NCBI GenBank assembly: GCA_029817715.1
Contig: JARUPY010000539.1
Span: 99,501 to 163,500 of the forward strand
Reading direction: 5' to 3'
Length of the DNA: 64,000 nt
Origin: Melastoma dodecandrum
Taxonomy: Eukaryota; Streptophyta; Magnoliopsida; Myrtales; Melastomataceae
Positions 1 through 13,800 of the stretch are shown in pieces; the stretch's first letter is position 1, and the number at the start of each line of letters is the position of its first letter. Below the pieces are notes generated by a model. That model had not been told where the DNA came from. It saw only the letters and a program-made list of their open reading frames with translations, and made no database searches. The translations under genes were made by a program, and so were the position numbers.

Positions 1-420
1 CTCAAATGCAAGCAATATACTTGCACGGAAAGATCAAAGACTTACCTCTACACTGGAGGATAGACGTTGTACAAATAGCCAAAGAGGGAGATAGTGCTGT
101 CTTCGAGAAGGAAAAAAACGAATCAGATCTGAAAGGGATACTCTTTGGCTTGATTTGGGGGCGAGTGTGTCGGGTTGTTTGCCTGATTTGGGTCGGGGAA
201 ATTAGGGTTGAGTCCAAATTAGGGCTAGAGGTGTAGATTTGGGGATAGATTAAGTCAACACGGCAGAGTTTGAGGGGACTTTACGGCGTTAACCTATTTT
301 ACGTAGGATAGACATTTACTGCCGTTAAGGGACAGAAATAATGAAAGAATATCGTTACAGTAAAGATAAATTTGATAATTTGACCAATAATTTATGTTTT
401 TGTTTGTTACACATAAAAAG
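1..420. other. Left-edge intergenic DNA
   Basis: No gene could be supported here. The minus strand has a canonical splice donor (AG|GTAAGT, near position 46), so a short minus-strand exon, perhaps an untranslated first exon, could end there and continue past the left edge. The open frame upstream of it (to about 217) matches no family I recognise. The rest lies just downstream of the aminotransferase gene. Confidence 0.3.
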
Positions 421-3086
<2,666 letters not shown>

Positions 3087-3198
3087 TTTTAACAAAGGCT
3101 TGTGTTTTTGGGTCAGAAAGTAACGGGGAGAAGAAAGGAGGCCTCCTTCTCTATGTAGATGGAGGCGTGCGTTTTTCATGTAAGGGGGACTATGCCTC

Positions 3199-3207
3199 CT
3201 TATATGG
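3199..3207 (-). promoter_or_regulatory. Candidate TATA box of the TAA1/TAR gene
   Basis: CATATAAGG-type sequence on the minus strand, about 115 bp upstream of the chosen start codon. This is a plausible position for a plant TATA element. No experimental support can be read from sequence. Confidence 0.35.
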
Positions 3208-3516
3208 CCCTGTAAAGTGCGGGAGCCAGAGCGTTGCGATTATGATGAAAATCGGGTTTGGTAAAAAGGGCAAAAGTAAAACATAAAACGACAAAAAAAA
3301 AGAGGAAAATCTCATCTTATATTGGGGTTGTCTCCTTCCACGGGGGCCTAACAAAATTAATAATATTTTACCCAAAATTAAGACAAGGCTTTAGGCTTAA
3401 ATGAGAGATTGTCTTTTTCCTTTTTTGTTTTTAACAATTCATCGGACGCTTCTGCCACCGCCCCTTTAAGTTGACTTTGTTGACGTAAAAAAATCTCACG
3501 GTCTAATGTACAAATT
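3208..3516. other. Upstream DNA of the TAA1/TAR gene
   Basis: AT-rich DNA between the aminotransferase promoter and the LTR on its right. I see no gene and no other clear element. The LTR is only about 430 bp from the gene's start codon, so it may influence expression. Confidence 0.4.
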
Positions 3517-4351
3517 GTCGTATTGAGAAATAGCAGATTGAGAAATAACAGGTTCAATCTCTAGTCACGGACAAAGCACGTGAGTCCTCTGATTCTATAC
3601 TCGTAAGATATCCGAAATATGGATGGGCTGCTTGATCCGGCGGGTCTTCAGGAGCTGGGAAGATCACCAGGGCTGTTGTAGAAGCTTGATCTGGAGAATC
3701 TTGTGAAGATGGGCGAAGAGAACTAGGGCTGTTGATGACGATTGATCTGGAGTCTTCGAAGAACACCAGGCTGCTGAAGCTTGATCTTGAAAGCTTGAAC
3801 TTGATCTTTAGGCTTGAACTTGATCTTTAGGCTTGAACTTTATCTTCAGACTTGATCTCGGGGCTTGATCTTGAGGCTTGATCTTCGTCGATCAGGTGAG
3901 GAGAAGATGCTCGAGAACTTTGCTATCGAAGGAGCTCCTCCCTCTTGAAGTTGTGTCCCAAAGAGGGGGAGGGACTCCCTTTATATAGGAGTTGAGATGT
4001 CTTTAAGTGCCATCTCCGATGTGGGACAAAGATGCATAGGCTTTAGTGGTCATATTGGACCAAACTTTGGATTGGGCCGAAATTTAAATGGGTCGGACGA
4101 TGGATGGGCCGACATATGAATTGACTCATGGGCTAGACTAAAGCTTATTCAACCCAATATATGAATGGGTTGGGCTTATTTAACCCAAAATGATCTAATA
4201 CCCTTGGACTTTATATAATTTCAAGTCCAAGTAGTAATTAATTTCACACTAAATGAGTGTAAAATATTTTATGTCATATCGGTCGATATAATATATGATT
4301 TCTTGAACCGAATAACATTATTTCGACATTAATAAAATTTTAATGTCTACA
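3517..4351 (-). repeat. 3' LTR of the outer Gypsy element
   Basis: On the minus strand it starts TGTAGACATT directly after a polypurine tract and ends near CTCAATACGACA, giving TG...CA ends. It contains a strong TATA box and runs of GCTTGATCTT-like short repeats (3600-3900). The right boundary is well supported; the left boundary (3517) is a guess from the CA end, because the partner LTR is missing. Confidence 0.6.
3977..3990 (-). promoter_or_regulatory. LTR promoter TATA box (outer element)
   Basis: TCCTATATAAAGGG on the minus strand, inside the LTR. It is followed downstream by the pyrimidine-rich leader expected of the R/U5 part. A near-perfect plant TATA consensus. Confidence 0.55.
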
Positions 4352-4367
4352 AATGCCCCCACTTTAA
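4352..4367 (-). other. Polypurine tract of the outer element
   Basis: TTAAAGTGGGGGCATT on the minus strand, abutting the LTR start. It is the expected plus-strand primer for reverse transcription and fixes the LTR edge at 4351. Confidence 0.6.
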
Positions 4368-6292
4368 TTCGTATCTCGTATGCGTATATATTGCGAAGAG
4401 ATTAGAATTAAAGTATTAGATATGCCCCGGGGTTATAGAATATGTCGACCCCAACCTATTTCTTCCATCATCCATCGAGAATTTTCTTTAAATGTGGTCA
4501 ATATCTAAAACCTCCCTTTTACTTTTGTCCAGTGCTCGAATCATGATTTAATCAATTCCAAGAGATTAATTCAGCCATATTCTAGTAGGAAAAATATTTT
4601 CTGAAATCAGATATTTCCGGAGATCTAAAGACGAGGTCGTGATATTCGGTGCTGAGATAATAAGCCAAACAATATAACGTGACTTTCTTTAGCTGGATCA
4701 CTGGTAAGTATATGTTTCTTCCCAGCTTTTGCATCGTAGGATCTCAACCAAATTTAATTAAATTTGATGCAATCTCCTATCAGATACATGTGTTCACCTT
4801 TCCCGCAATATCATCTAATATTTTGAGGGTTTTTTTTATTTTTTGCTGATTTCACGAAATCTCGAGGAAGATCTTTTGTAAAGCAAAATATTGCATTACG
4901 AACCCTACAAATAGAGTCTTCACGCTCTTCGTTTTAGCATTCATTCTTTCATACTTTCGCTTTCTATCATCGTACGGTTGAATGAGGGATTTCAAGCTCA
5001 CGTGTGGAGGGTTGCATTACTTTTCTTTGCTCAGCTTCATGTTATTACCATTGCGTGTCCTTGTTTTATCCACGTGTCTCAATGGTTGTTTCGTTTCTCT
5101 CCCTGCAACTTTTTAATTAATTTGCCGAATGATCTTCGTGAGCTTCTCTTACTCCTTCATCAATAATTAAGTTGCTGTATGATCGCTTCTTTCAGGAACT
5201 AAAAGAAACTAAGGATTGTCGTGGAGTTTACGAACGAACAGAGTGGGGTGAAGCCATATAAGTTTCGTTGAACTGTTCGATCGAATGCTTCGACCGCTCC
5301 ATTGTTGTCCATGGGGTCAGATGCTTCTCTCTTGCTTTAATCGATCCTTGTCTTCCTCTCACCATTTTTTTTGAATTAGTTGCAGAATACGATCGTATAC
5401 TTCCTTCGTGAGAACTGTCCCCGTTATCCCGCTTTTTGTTTCCGCTATATCCGAGTGCACTTTTTTTTCTTCAATATAGAGCTCGTGCAATCGAGGATTA
5501 AGGTAACTTAATTGCTCTGTTTGTCGAGGGAATCGGCGACCTGAGAGTTTTCTTCCTTCGACAACTCTTTTTTTTTTGTCTTCTGATGCGCTTCTATTTT
5601 CACTTGCAGGAGGGACCATCATCTCACCCGAATTAAATCTCTACCCTTATATACCTTGGTAGGGGTCACCTCCATCGTGTAGCAAAATTTTTTTTTTGTT
5701 GATAATTGCCCCGCTTGCGTTTCATTTGCGAGATTCACGAATTCCCCGTCGGTTAGAATCTCGATTTTTTTTTTTGGTTGGTGTCTTCCCTCGGAGCCCA
5801 TCCCTGTTGAATTGCAAGCGTCCTGGAACGTGATGAGTCTTTGTGTCTTCTCTTTTTTTTTTTCTAAAAAAATTGACCGAATGATTTTTCTTGTACAGGT
5901 TTGCAACAATTTCATCAAACACATCTGCCCTTGTGGTTACGGGTAAGGTGAGAAGCTTCGTATTTCATATATTCTTGGAATAATCTCGTCGGCCTTCTTG
6001 TCAATCTCGACACGAAGGACAATTTTCATCGACACTCTTTAATAAGAGCAAATCGGGTAAGATGACTTCTCGCCACCCTCTCATGATCTTAATTTTTTAG
6101 TCCTTGGAATCAAAAAGAGCAAATCGTCAGGACTGTCCCCGCTAGGTTGTACGCTTCTTATAGGCATATGCTCATCGTCTCTCTTATCGCAGGGAATTAT
6201 GGTCTTCTTTACGAAATCTCAAACAAGATAACCTTCAACATTGGTAGAAGGAGATTCCAGATGACTCTTATCGTCCCAAAGCTTGGTCTCTG

Positions 6293-6445
6293 GTGTCACC
6301 ATCCACAACATCTTATGCCGAGCCAAAACCTTCGATTACATTAGGAAGGAGGATCGTATCAGACAAATCTCGTTGGGAAGGATATTTTCGGATGCGCAGC
6401 GAATTTGCATATATCCCAAAGTATTGTGAGTGGTTGGATGATGTG
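6293..6445 (+). pseudogene. Antisense ORF tail of the outer element (tentative)
   Basis: A plus-strand frame ending in RMRSEFAYIPKYCEWLDDV, cut off at the exact left edge of the inner retrotransposon. To me this looks like the end of the plant-mobile-domain protein encoded antisense in Tat-lineage retrotransposons, where an aromatic, Trp-rich stretch of this kind is common. Upstream exons could not be resolved, and I base this only on remembered family appearance. Confidence 0.35.
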
Positions 6446-7515
6446 TGTTCGCGTCGAAACGGATCACGTCGGAAATATTTGGCAAATGGACTCACAGGGA
6501 ATTGTATGTGGTCGCTAGAAAGATGAATTTCAATGATATAAAAATAAAGCTGTTACAAATTTAAAGGTTCACAAGAGGAAACACGTGCTTACAGCCATAA
6601 AAATGAAGGAAAAAAACGGTGCTGAAAGTGCTGTAGACTTGCTACTTGAGGTGCGACTGGAGTTGACGTCACCGCTGACGCTGTAGACTCACTGCCGCGA
6701 ACGTAGACTTAGGAAGACGTTGGTGCGAAAAAAGAAGGCAACGTAGACTCGCTGCTGCAAGTGCGACTGGAGTTGACGTCACCGCTGACGCTGTAGACTT
6801 AGTACAGTGCGCTGTCGACCTGAATACTCGTGGAACGGAATCTGGCTGTTGGCGCTCGGCATGACTGCGACGGGCGGAGGTATCGTTGGATGTGGATGTC
6901 GAGGTTTCAAACGAACACCTTGCTGGCGGAGATGCGGGTGAAGGAAGATAGCCGGAACTACGGTTGCTCGTCCCGACGGTGGAGGTGATGGAGGAGGATT
7001 GTCGTCTCGGTTACGGTTGCTCGCCGAAACGAAGGAAGTGCTGGCGGAAGGTTGATCTCCGGAGCTACGGTTGCTCACTCCGAAGTTGGAAGGATGACCT
7101 GAAACCCAGGCCGAGGTATCTACTAAACTAAGGGTGACGAGCAATGCAAAGCTTGTGTTTGGCTGATTGATCGTGAAAATTTCCTAAGTGTAAACTGCCC
7201 CTTTTATACTAGTTTTCACAAAGCTCCACACGTCCTACACGATCTCGAAAATCCCTTAAAATACGGCTCAACCTTAACCTCCCTCCAGGGATCTCGGGAG
7301 TTGTTTTAAAAGATTTTCCTAACTGTCATTTAATGAGTTAAGACGTGTTCAGACGAGTCGTAGACTCATCTCGCACTTTGCGCTGCTAAAGGAAACTGTA
7401 GACTTAGGCTGTTGTAGACTGAGATTTCCACAAGTCGACGGGCTGTTCACTTAGGCCTGCACTCGATATGGGCCGTAGACTTAGTACAGGCCCAGAATAT
7501 TTTATTGTGTCAACA
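6446..7515 (-). repeat. 3' LTR of the inner element (complete, 1,070 bp)
   Basis: On the minus strand it runs from TGTTGACACA to CGCGAACA. Its first 695 plus-strand bases (6446-7140) match 18270-18960. It holds a 39-bp segment present twice, 109 bp apart (about 6651-6689 and 6760-6799), and nine copies of the heptamer AGTCTAC (sense strand). Confidence 0.92.
7201..7210 (-). promoter_or_regulatory. LTR promoter TATA box (inner element)
   Basis: AGTATAAAAG on the minus strand within the LTR, followed by GGGC. This is the likely transcription signal of the element. The corresponding region of the right-hand (5') LTR has been deleted, so this copy can no longer start its own genomic RNA there. 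Confidence 0.5.
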
Positions 7516-7531
7516 TAAGCCCCCCTCTTTA
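7516..7531 (-). other. Polypurine tract of the inner element
   Basis: TAAAGAGGGGGGCTTA on the minus strand, immediately before the LTR start TGTTGACA. It is the expected primer site for second-strand synthesis. Confidence 0.7.
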
Positions 7532-7691
7532 TGCTGAGGCGACTTCTGTTACCTAAGCATAGTTGCCTGATTTAAAAGGAAAACGTTTCGTTTCCCTCCT
7601 TTCACTTGCGACATACGTATCTTTTCCTTGCAGACTTGCTCCTTACGAAACCCTAGCCTTCTTCTCAGGAAAAACTTTTTTTTCTCCGATC

Positions 7692-10503
7692 ATGTCGAAG
7701 CTTACTTCTTTCCAGTGGCATCAGCAACGCGCCGGCCCTTCTGGCGTTGTTCGGACCCCAGACGGCAAAGGCCTAACTCTGGGTCCTGTGCTTGAATATC
7801 TCCCGGACCCCATTCCTTATGAATATCTCATCACAGAGCATCAAATCCCTCTCTGCCGGGAGGGCTTCATCGACCCATTCGGCTGGGAGAAGAAGAGCGG
7901 CTTCCTGTGCTTCCCCTCTGTGGAGAAAACCCTAGTACGGGAGTGGTTCTCCCGTTGGCAAGAAAAGTTGGAGAGCAAGCTGAGAGTTTGCGGGATATGG
8001 GCCTTCCTAAAGCTTTCTTTGGTCGCCAAGCATTGCGACCCACGGGTATGCGCCAGCCTCCTCCCCTTCTGGCATAGTTCAGTCAACTGCTTTTACTTTC
8101 CAGAAGGCCCGATGACTATCACATTGGAGGATATTTACTTCTTGACGGGTAGTTATGTGGCTGGGACTCCCGTCCGCCTCCATCCTTTGGATAGTGACCA
8201 TAGTCCATCAGGGATGCTCCAGATTCTGGATACAGCAACGAGGCATCTCCAATTACTCAGAGGCCGCCCTCTTTCTGCTTGGGGAAAGGTTGAAGAAGTG
8301 GAATTCTTCAGTGTGTGGCTGAGCAAGTACGTGTTTTGCTTCCCTGGCAAGAGGGTGCCAAAAATGGTCTACGGGATTGCCAATTTTCTGAGCAATGCTT
8401 CCAGCAAGGTAGCCTAGGCGCCCTTTTTATTGGGTCTTATCTACCAGGGCTTATATAGGAATAGCTCTTGTACGAGTCCTTTTCCCAAGTATCCAGCTGG
8501 TGGCCTTCTTTGGCTCGTGCATCTATGGGCTTGCACATGGATGCCAGGACTTACAGGCTACCAGATGCCTTCTGGCGCTATCAAGGTTGACTGTTATGGG
8601 ACGAATATGTTAGAGGCCTGCTGCCATAACAGGAACCAATGGTTGCATGCCTCGATGACAGGGCACATGAAGCACATCATCGACGCTGGACGAGGAGAAC
8701 GCCGCAACTGGGCTCCGTTTCCCAACAGCCACCCTGTTATCAAGCGCCGGAAGAAGCCGGTGTCGAGTATATACTGGGATTCTATGCTGACTAGCAGGGA
8801 CCTAGCATGCGCCACGGAGTCAGGCTTTGGCTTTGAAGCCTACAATCCCCAGCTCTGCGCAAGGCAACTGGGTTTCGTTCAGAGCCCTGCAGTCCCCTTC
8901 TCCAACACTTTCAATGTCCCTTTCCATATCAGGAATAGCTACCTCCTTTCAAAGGATTCTCTTCAAGCCTCCCTGGCCCTCTTAACGCAGAAGGCAGAGC
9001 TTCAACATATGGAGTTTCCCCTTGAGAGCACTCCAATTTATGCTACTGAAACTTTCCTCATCCAATGGGCGCTTACTTTTGGAGCTCTTCGCGAGGGGAT
9101 GACTTTCTTCAAGACTTTTGCAGAACCGGACCTCTATCTGTCTGCTGACATGATGCTGAAGGCTGGTCAGAAGCTTATCACCGGTAAAGGAAGTTTTATA
9201 CGTTTTAAAGAGTTTTCGTATCCCTATTATTAGAGTATCTCCTTTTAATCCTTAATGTTGTGATTACAGATTCTGGAGACTCCTCCTTTGAGGGAAGCCC
9301 ACCTCCTCAAGCTAGTCGCTCGATTCGACGACAATAGCCTTCTGCCATCAAAGGCAAAAAACCTAAAGTCGAGAGGCAGCCCTCAGGGACACTTGGGAAG
9401 CGCAAACGCGGGGCTATATCCTCGCCAACTTCTGGCTCGGAGGGCATCCCGATATCGAAGTTACTGAGGCAAGCTCAGCCGATCTCCCGGGGGTCTGGCT
9501 CTGGGATTCCAAGGTAATTATTGGCTCAGTCTACGAGTCCCCTGTAGAATTTCTTCTAATCCTTTCGAGAAGTAAGAACTTCACTGATTCTCATGGTGTT
9601 TGGCTTCCTTTTAGACAAGAGATGATGGCTCTGGTGCCTGTAGTTTCTCTTGCACCAGAGACTACAATAGTGCCCGTAGATGAGGTCAGTACCCTTCTAT
9701 TAACGTTTTCGTCCTCTGTTTTCGTCTTTAACATTTAGCATGTTTTCTTAATTCACAGGATGTCTCGGTTTCTAATCCTCCAATCCTGACACTTGGGGGA
9801 GGAGGATGTCGTCATTGATGTAGAAGCTGCAACACCGGAGGAAACAGGCGCTCCCGAAGTCAACCCATCTGTTGCTGCGGTGCCAATGCCGACGTCGGCA
9901 GAAGCTGCAATTTCAGAGGAGGCTGGTATCTTGGGAGCCAATCCTGACGATGTCGCACAACCTACTGCAGCAGAAGCTGTACATTTCTCCTCCCCACCAT
10001 CAAGTGTACCTACTGGAGAGGGTACTTCAAGTTTGCCTGCTGGAGAGGGTACATCAAGCGGTGTCAGCGACTATGACCGTGTTATGAAGAACGTGGATCG
10101 TGTCGCAAAGCTGCTTAGCCACGAGACCTTTTCTGAGGCTATTTTCAAAGAGCTTCAGGAATGTATTACGGAGCTACAGGAGTCTCCAGTAACCAGCGCG
10201 CAGATGTTGGCCGCCTGCGAGGAGTTCAAGTCACAATTCTGGACTGAGTGGTCATCCTATCAGGATGACTTTAAGGCTCACCAAGAGGCTAGGCTCAAGA
10301 TCCATGAAAAGCTGACTGCTCAACTACAAGAAGTTAACGACATTGAACTCCTCCGGGGAAAAAAAGAAGACATGTCCCGGCAACTACTGCAAGTCGAGAG
10401 ACGGCTGAAGGAGCTCCTGGCCTTCCAGAAAGACCTCCAGGAGCGGATTGCCGTGGTGGACTCACTGCTCATCGAACGAACTGCCCATGCTTCCGCGCAG
10501 TAG
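7692..10503 (+). pseudogene. Spliced antisense plant-mobile-domain gene inside the retrotransposon
   Basis: Plus-strand gene opposite to gag-pol, between integrase and the 3' LTR. Four exons fit canonical introns: 7692-9183, 9270-9513, 9615-9684 and 9759-10503. The first (Met at 7692) encodes a plant mobile domain (aminotransferase-like family), for example GIWAFLKLSLVAKHCDPRV and ITLEDIYFLTG. The second has a basic NLS-like stretch with KGKKPKVE and GKRKRG. The last has an acidic Ser/Pro/Glu-rich region and then a long heptad-rich coiled coil. Breaks: in-frame TAG at 8415-8417, in-frame TAG in the second exon just after RSIRRQ, and a one-base shift at CTTGGGGG near 9790. Such antisense ORFs are known in Tat-lineage elements; their function is not established. 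It has a nuclear, DNA-side look, but that is inference. Confidence 0.75.
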
Positions 10504-10806
10504 GACCCGGACGACTTAATGTCTTGGTATCGTCGGAAGAACGAGTTCACCCTTAAACGCAACCGCGCCAAGGTCTTAACCCTTTTGTTCGTGGAAGCGA
10601 CCGACTCAATATCCAGGCCGGGCACAAGACTAGTCCTGCGACTCCCTCCACGTTGAAGTTTTTCTTATCTCTTTTTATTACCGGTTGTAGACAGCAAGTC
10701 GCAGGGATGACACCCTATAAACAAACTCAGTCTATGACCGTGTAACTTTATATTTTGCAGACAAAAGTTTAAGCTTAGACTTGCATGTCTACATTGATGT
10801 TAACAA

Positions 10807-13800
10807 TTATTCCTGTGTGATCTCTTTAAGAACGACTGGGAAACGTTTTTCTAAAACCTTTCTATGCGATTCCCAAATGGTTCTTCTATATCGTTTTAAA
10901 TATTTACCATTAATTTTCAATGGTTGTTTAATCCCCTCGAGTGTCGACAATCTGTAGCTATTCGTTGAATAAGCTTCAATTACCTGATATGGTCCTTCCC
11001 AATTTGGGGACCATTTTCTAAACACTTGGTCCTTAGACTTTAGCGGCAACACCATTTTCCAGACCAAGTCGCCGATATTAAAGCATTTATGAACCACTTG
11101 CTTATTGTAGTGTCGGGCTATTCTTTGCTTGTGAGCTTCTAATTTATCAACAACTTCTAGTCTTTTCTTTTCCAACTCCTCTAGGGCCACATACATAGCT
11201 TCATCTTGTAGACTTGGCTGTGCGACGCGAAGCGACTTATACCTCACTTCTATAGGTAGAATCGCATCATGTCCGTAGACTAGTGCAAATGGAGTTTCTC
11301 CAGTGCCCTCTCGCTTAGTGACTCTTAAAGCCCATAAAGTATCACTTAAAACTTCGTGCCACTTCCTTGGATTACATCCAATCATTCTTTGGATGTTGTT
11401 TTTTATCAGTTTGTTAGACGCCTCAGCTTGCCCGTTCGCTTGAGGGTAGTACGGGGTAGAATTCAAAATCGCAAAGCCAAACTCTTCAGCGAATTCTCTC
11501 ACCTTAGCATTGTTAAAAGCCGTCCCATTGTCTACAACAATGCTTTGAGGAATGCCAAATCGGTAAATAATGTTATTTCGCAAGAACTCAATCACTTCGC
11601 TATGGTCAATTTTCTTGTAGACTTGGGCCTCTATCCACTTAGTGAAGTAGTCTGTCGCAACCAAGATAAACGCATCTCCTCGACTAGAATGAGGATGAAT
11701 CTCTCCTATTATATCTAAAGACCAAGTTCTAAAAGGCCAAGGTTTAATTATTGGAGTCAAGTCGGCTGCCGGCGCGCGAGTTGACGGACCATGTCGCTGG
11801 CAAACTTGACATCCTCTGGCCATCTCGATGCAATTTTTCATCATTGATGGCCAATAAAACCCATGCCTCCGAATAATCCAACACATTTTTACTCCCGATT
11901 GATGCGATCCACAGAGTCCTTCATGGGTTTCTAGCATTATTGGGGTAGCTTCGTCTAAGTCTACACACCTTAAGAGTACTCCATTGGTATCTTTTTTATA
12001 AAGAACCTCATCTAGAAGGACATATGCTAATGCTTGGACTTTAATTCGTTGTTTAACCTTCTGATTTGGATTAGAAAGAAAATCTATAATAGGTTTTCTC
12101 CAGTCTTCATCTTGTTTCATTATGTCTACAGCCATGATATTATTACTCGGCTGTAAGTGCGGGTCTATTTCTTTTAAATCTCCTGGGTTAACTTTTCCTC
12201 TGTAACCCGAGGCTAATTGTGCCAAATTATTGGCTACTCCGTTTTCGTTGCGACTTACGAAATGAAAAGTTATACTTTCGAAACATGCGACTAATCGCTG
12301 AACTATATCAAGGTAAGGTCGCAATTTCTCTTGACATGTACACTCCTCATTTACCTGGTTGATGACCAACTGAGAGTCACCCTTAATTTGAACTTGCTTC
12401 GCGTTTAATGAAAGGAGCTCTTTTAGCGCCGTTATCAATGCTTCATATTCAGTAGCATTATTGGTTGACAATTTGTGTAGACGGTAGGCCAACCTGATGT
12501 CCTTGCCCATTGGAGACAATATATGAACTCCTATCCCTACTCCATTTCCTGTAGATGAACCATCGAACCATGCTTGCCAAATGTCATCGATTCCTTCCCC
12601 TTGATCTATCGACAGGGTCGGGTCATGATCAACTAGAAAATCAGCCAAAACCTGACCTTTAACCGACTGTTGGGATTTGTATCTCAAGTCGTACGGGGAA
12701 AGGATTAAGCTCCACTTGCTAATACGTCCAGCCAATAATGGACTTTCAAAGAAATATTTAATTATGGGTGACTTAGACACCACATAGACTTCCCCATTCC
12801 CAATGTAGTGCCTAAGTTTCATTATGGCATAGAACACTGATAGGCATAGCTTCTCTTTTGAAGTGTACTTGACCTCAGTCGCAGTTAACTGCCTTGACAA
12901 GTAGTAAGCTGCCCTTTCGCGTCCGTCCTTATCTGTTTGTGCCAGCATTGCACCTATTGTTATTTCGGTGGCTGCTACGTAAAGAATGAAAGGTTTTCCT
13001 TGTTGGGGAGGTATCAAGACTGGTGGATGCGTTAAGTATTCTTTTAGGGCGTCAAAGGCCTCTTCATGTTCCTTAGTCCATCTGTAATCATTCTTTCCTC
13101 TCAGTAGATTAGAGAAAACTTTTGTCTTTCCTACGACATTCCCTATAAATCTACGTAAGTAATTAACTCTCCCTAGGAAAGCTTGCAATTCTTTCTTATT
13201 TCTTGGTGCCGACAATTTCTGAATGGCTTTTACTTTGTTTTGATCAACCTCGATGCCCCGCTGATGCACTAGGAAACCTAGGAAATGCCCTGCCTTGACC
13301 CCGAAGGCACACTTTAGAGGATTTAACTTGAGTTGGTGCATCCTCATCTTCGTAAAGGCACTTCTCAAATGTTCGACATGTAGCTCCTCCTTTGTCGACT
13401 TGACCACTATGTCATCGATGTAGACTTCTACTGTTTTCCCTAGATAAGCATCGAATATGGTGTTCATTGCCCGTTGGTACGTGGCACCAGTATTTTTTAA
13501 TCCGAACGGCATTACTACCCATTCAAAAATGCCTAGCGGACATCTAAACGCGGTTTTGTGAATATCTTCCTCTGCGATGAAGATTTGGTTGTAACCCGAA
13601 AAACTGTCCATAAAAGACATGACCTGATGGCCCGCAGTTTTGTCTATAAGGTCATCTGCGACAGGCATAGGATATTCATCCTTAGGAGTAGCACGATTTA
13701 AATCTCTAAAATCTATGCAAACTCTAATTTTTCCGTTTTTCTTCAATACAGGGACAATGCTAGAAATCCACTCCGTATATCGTGAAGTCCTTATATACCC

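Larger units (their letters stand above)
3517..6445 (-). mobile_element. Outer Tat-type Gypsy element, left (3') part
   Basis: Left remnant of a minus-strand Ty3/Gypsy element. It has a 3' LTR (about 3517-4351), an adjoining polypurine tract, then about 2.1 kb of internal DNA broken at 6445 by insertion of the inner element. The internal DNA holds no intact frame. It carries several T tracts and, at its right end, a fragment resembling the tail of an antisense plant-mobile-domain ORF. Assignment to the same element as 18961-22860 is inferred from orientation, from the order LTR-antisense region-integrase, and from the inner element sitting exactly between the two parts. Confidence 0.6.

Noticed and set aside
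7692..10503. Host gene captured by the retrotransposon
   Set aside because: The position (between integrase and 3' LTR) and antisense direction are the known arrangement in Tat-lineage elements, so it is an ordinary part of the element class rather than a new capture.
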